Origin: Candidatus Omnitrophota bacterium
Lineage (GTDB): Bacteria; Omnitrophota; Omnitrophia; Omnitrophales; Danuiimicrobiaceae
NCBI GenBank assembly: GCA_016206945.1
Contig: JACQQP010000129.1
Coordinates: 1-5,182, forward strand
Reading direction: 5' to 3'
DNA: 5,182 nt
This document shows, piece after piece, positions 4,448 to 5,182 of this stretch (position 1 is the stretch's first letter; each line of letters opens with the position of its first letter). The translations under genes and the position numbers were made by a program. The notes beneath the pieces were generated by a model. The model searched no databases and was not told where the DNA came from. It saw only the letters and a list, made by a program, of their open reading frames with translations.

Positions 4448-5182
4448 ATGAGGCGACGGAATGAGTTAACAAGGAAACACCTAAAACAGATTTTCACGAG
4501 GATCGTTGCAGTTTTCATCATCCTTTCTTTTGCCTCACTCCAGATCCTCCCACCCGGCTGGCCGCTTTCAGCGAGCCTCGCCTACGGCGGGGCCGATGTG
4601 GCGACGCTCGAAAAGGATGTCCAAAAGCTTCCGGAACAGGAAGTTTCAATTCCGCCTCCTTCTATCACGGATCAGCCAGTACCAGTGGATCCTTCCACTC
4701 GATTTTTGCTGGATTCACCGCTTTCTCCGCCAGATGCGTCATTGCGAGCCTCGCCTTCGACGGGGGATCTGGATTCCCGCTTCCGCGGGAATGACAGCTT
4801 GGCTAAGCATCAGGATGACATTTCTTACGACTACGAGCGCTATGAGTTTGAAGATGCAATGGATCTCCTGCGTCCTGAATATGCTTCAGCGGTCATCGTC
4901 AAATCCCTCACGAAAGAAAATCTCGATTCTCTTCTTGATCTTGATTTTGAAGTGGCCCTGATCGTTCTTTCAGGGGAACTTGTCCTTTTCACGACAGGAA
5001 ATGAGGAAGAAATCGGTGTCACTCATGCCGCTCAAAGTCTTCTGAAACAGGCGAGCTTCATCTCCCACACCCATGTCACCGGCCCTTCCCAATCGGGTCC
5101 CTCAAGTTTTGATCTGAACCATGCCGTAGAAAGTCCGCTTGAAGAATATGTGCTCACGCAAAATGGAGCGTATGCCTACAAC
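4448..5182 (+). CDS. Exported protein with JAB/JAMM-like motif, 3' end outside window
   Basis: The frame is open for 245 codons to the right edge. The ATG at 4448 gives a clean signal peptide: basic MRRRNELTRKHLKQ, hydrophobic IVAVFIILSFASLQIL, and a likely cleavage after S-L-A (residue 45). The nearest in-frame alternative, a TTG at 4376, would bury this peptide behind 24 residues. Residues 46-125 are proline-rich and probably disordered; residues 97-116 (start ASLRASPST, end FRGND) are encoded by a dispersed repeat. From about 125 an acidic folded domain begins. VALIVLSGELVLFTTGNEEE (170-188) is strand-like, then a helix (AAQSLLKQA) leads into H207-T-H209 and, nine residues later, S219-S-F-D222. 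The order Glu, HxH, PSxxD matches the metal site of JAB/JAMM proteins, including RadC (HNHPSG...PSxxD), though the spacer is two residues longer than usual. It could be a metallopeptidase-like domain or an inactive relative; I do not recognise the full protein. Upstream spacing (441 bp) suggests a separate transcript from gene 2. Confidence 0.85.
   Translation, partial: MRRRNELTRKHLKQIFTRIVAVFIILSFASLQILPPGWPLSASLAYGGADVATLEKDVQKLPEQEVSIPPPSITDQPVPVDPSTRFLLDSPLSPPDASLRASPSTGDLDSRFRGNDSLAKHQDDISYDYERYEFEDAMDLLRPEYASAVIVKSLTKENLDSLLDLDFEVALIVLSGELVLFTTGNEEEIGVTHAAQSLLKQASFISHTHVTGPSQSGPSSFDLNHAVESPLEEYVLTQNGAYAYN
4737..4795. repeat. Dispersed palindromic repeat (CGTCATTGCGAG...GCGGGAATGAC) inside the third gene
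   Basis: The element starts CGTCATTGCGAG (4737-4748) and ends GCGGGAATGAC (4785-4795). GTCATT (4738-4743) and AATGAC (4790-4795) are inverted copies. ATTCCCGC (4773-4780) pairs with GCGGGAAT (4785-4792) around TTCC, and GCGAG/CTCGC forms a small palindrome at 4744-4754. Repeats of this kind, whose translations read DSRFRGND or WIPASAGMT depending on frame, are widespread in bacterial genomes. Here the frame used gives DSRFRGND and the host reading frame stays open. The left end is the same as that of the element at 53, apart from one base. Confidence 0.85.

Noticed and set aside
4333..4521. - strand 62-residue reading frame at the start of the third gene
   Set aside because: It is antisense to the signal-peptide region and its hydrophobic or basic look mirrors that sequence; no supporting start signal was seen.
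4506..4961. + strand 151-residue reading frame overlapping the third gene
   Set aside because: It is composed of arginine/serine-rich out-of-frame sequence, includes the WIPASAGMT translation of the dispersed repeat, and overlaps a frame with a clear signal peptide and a folded domain.

Overview
The window looks like a piece of an uncultured, probably Gram-negative bacterial genome. It carries long, poorly characterised exported proteins, dispersed palindromic repeats beginning CGTCATTGCGAG, and a PilZ / N-acyl amino acid synthase fusion. This mixture recalls Omnitrophota-like or deltaproteobacterial metagenome bins. That placement is an impression from repeat style and gene content, not a demonstrated assignment.

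Layout, all on the + strand. (1) Positions 1-2661 are the 3' part of a large gene of unknown function that is open at the left edge. Its visible product has proline-rich linkers, a basic tail and exactly ten cysteines in five close pairs, which suggests an exported, disulfide-bonded protein. A 99-bp multi-hairpin palindromic element (53-151) is read through in frame as part of this gene. (2) Positions 2735-4006 are a complete gene with a strong ribosome binding site. It encodes an N-terminal PilZ (c-di-GMP-binding) domain fused to a FeeM-like GNAT N-acyl amino acid synthase. A possible 25-codon ORF fills the gap between genes 1 and 2 and overlaps the stop of one and the start of the other. (3) The 3' end of gene 2 lies inside a roughly 109-bp inverted repeat (3973-4081) whose core is a perfect 17-bp stem; the stop codon is in that stem. 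(4) Positions 4082-4447 hold no convincing gene, but contain a 10-bp direct repeat, a terminator-like hairpin and other weak structures. (5) From 4448 to the right edge is the 5' part of a third gene. It encodes a signal-peptide protein with a disordered proline-rich segment, part of which comes from a second dispersed repeat (4737-4795), followed by a domain with an HTH...PSSFD motif like that of JAB/JAMM metalloenzymes.

Working together: gene 2 would make an N-acylated amino acid, or similar lipid, under c-di-GMP control. The flanking genes encode probable envelope or extracellular proteins. A functional link between them is only inferred from proximity. The most unusual points are the PilZ-FeeM fusion, the two palindromic repeats used as coding sequence in exported proteins, the gene end supplied by a palindrome, and the JAMM-like motif in a secreted protein.
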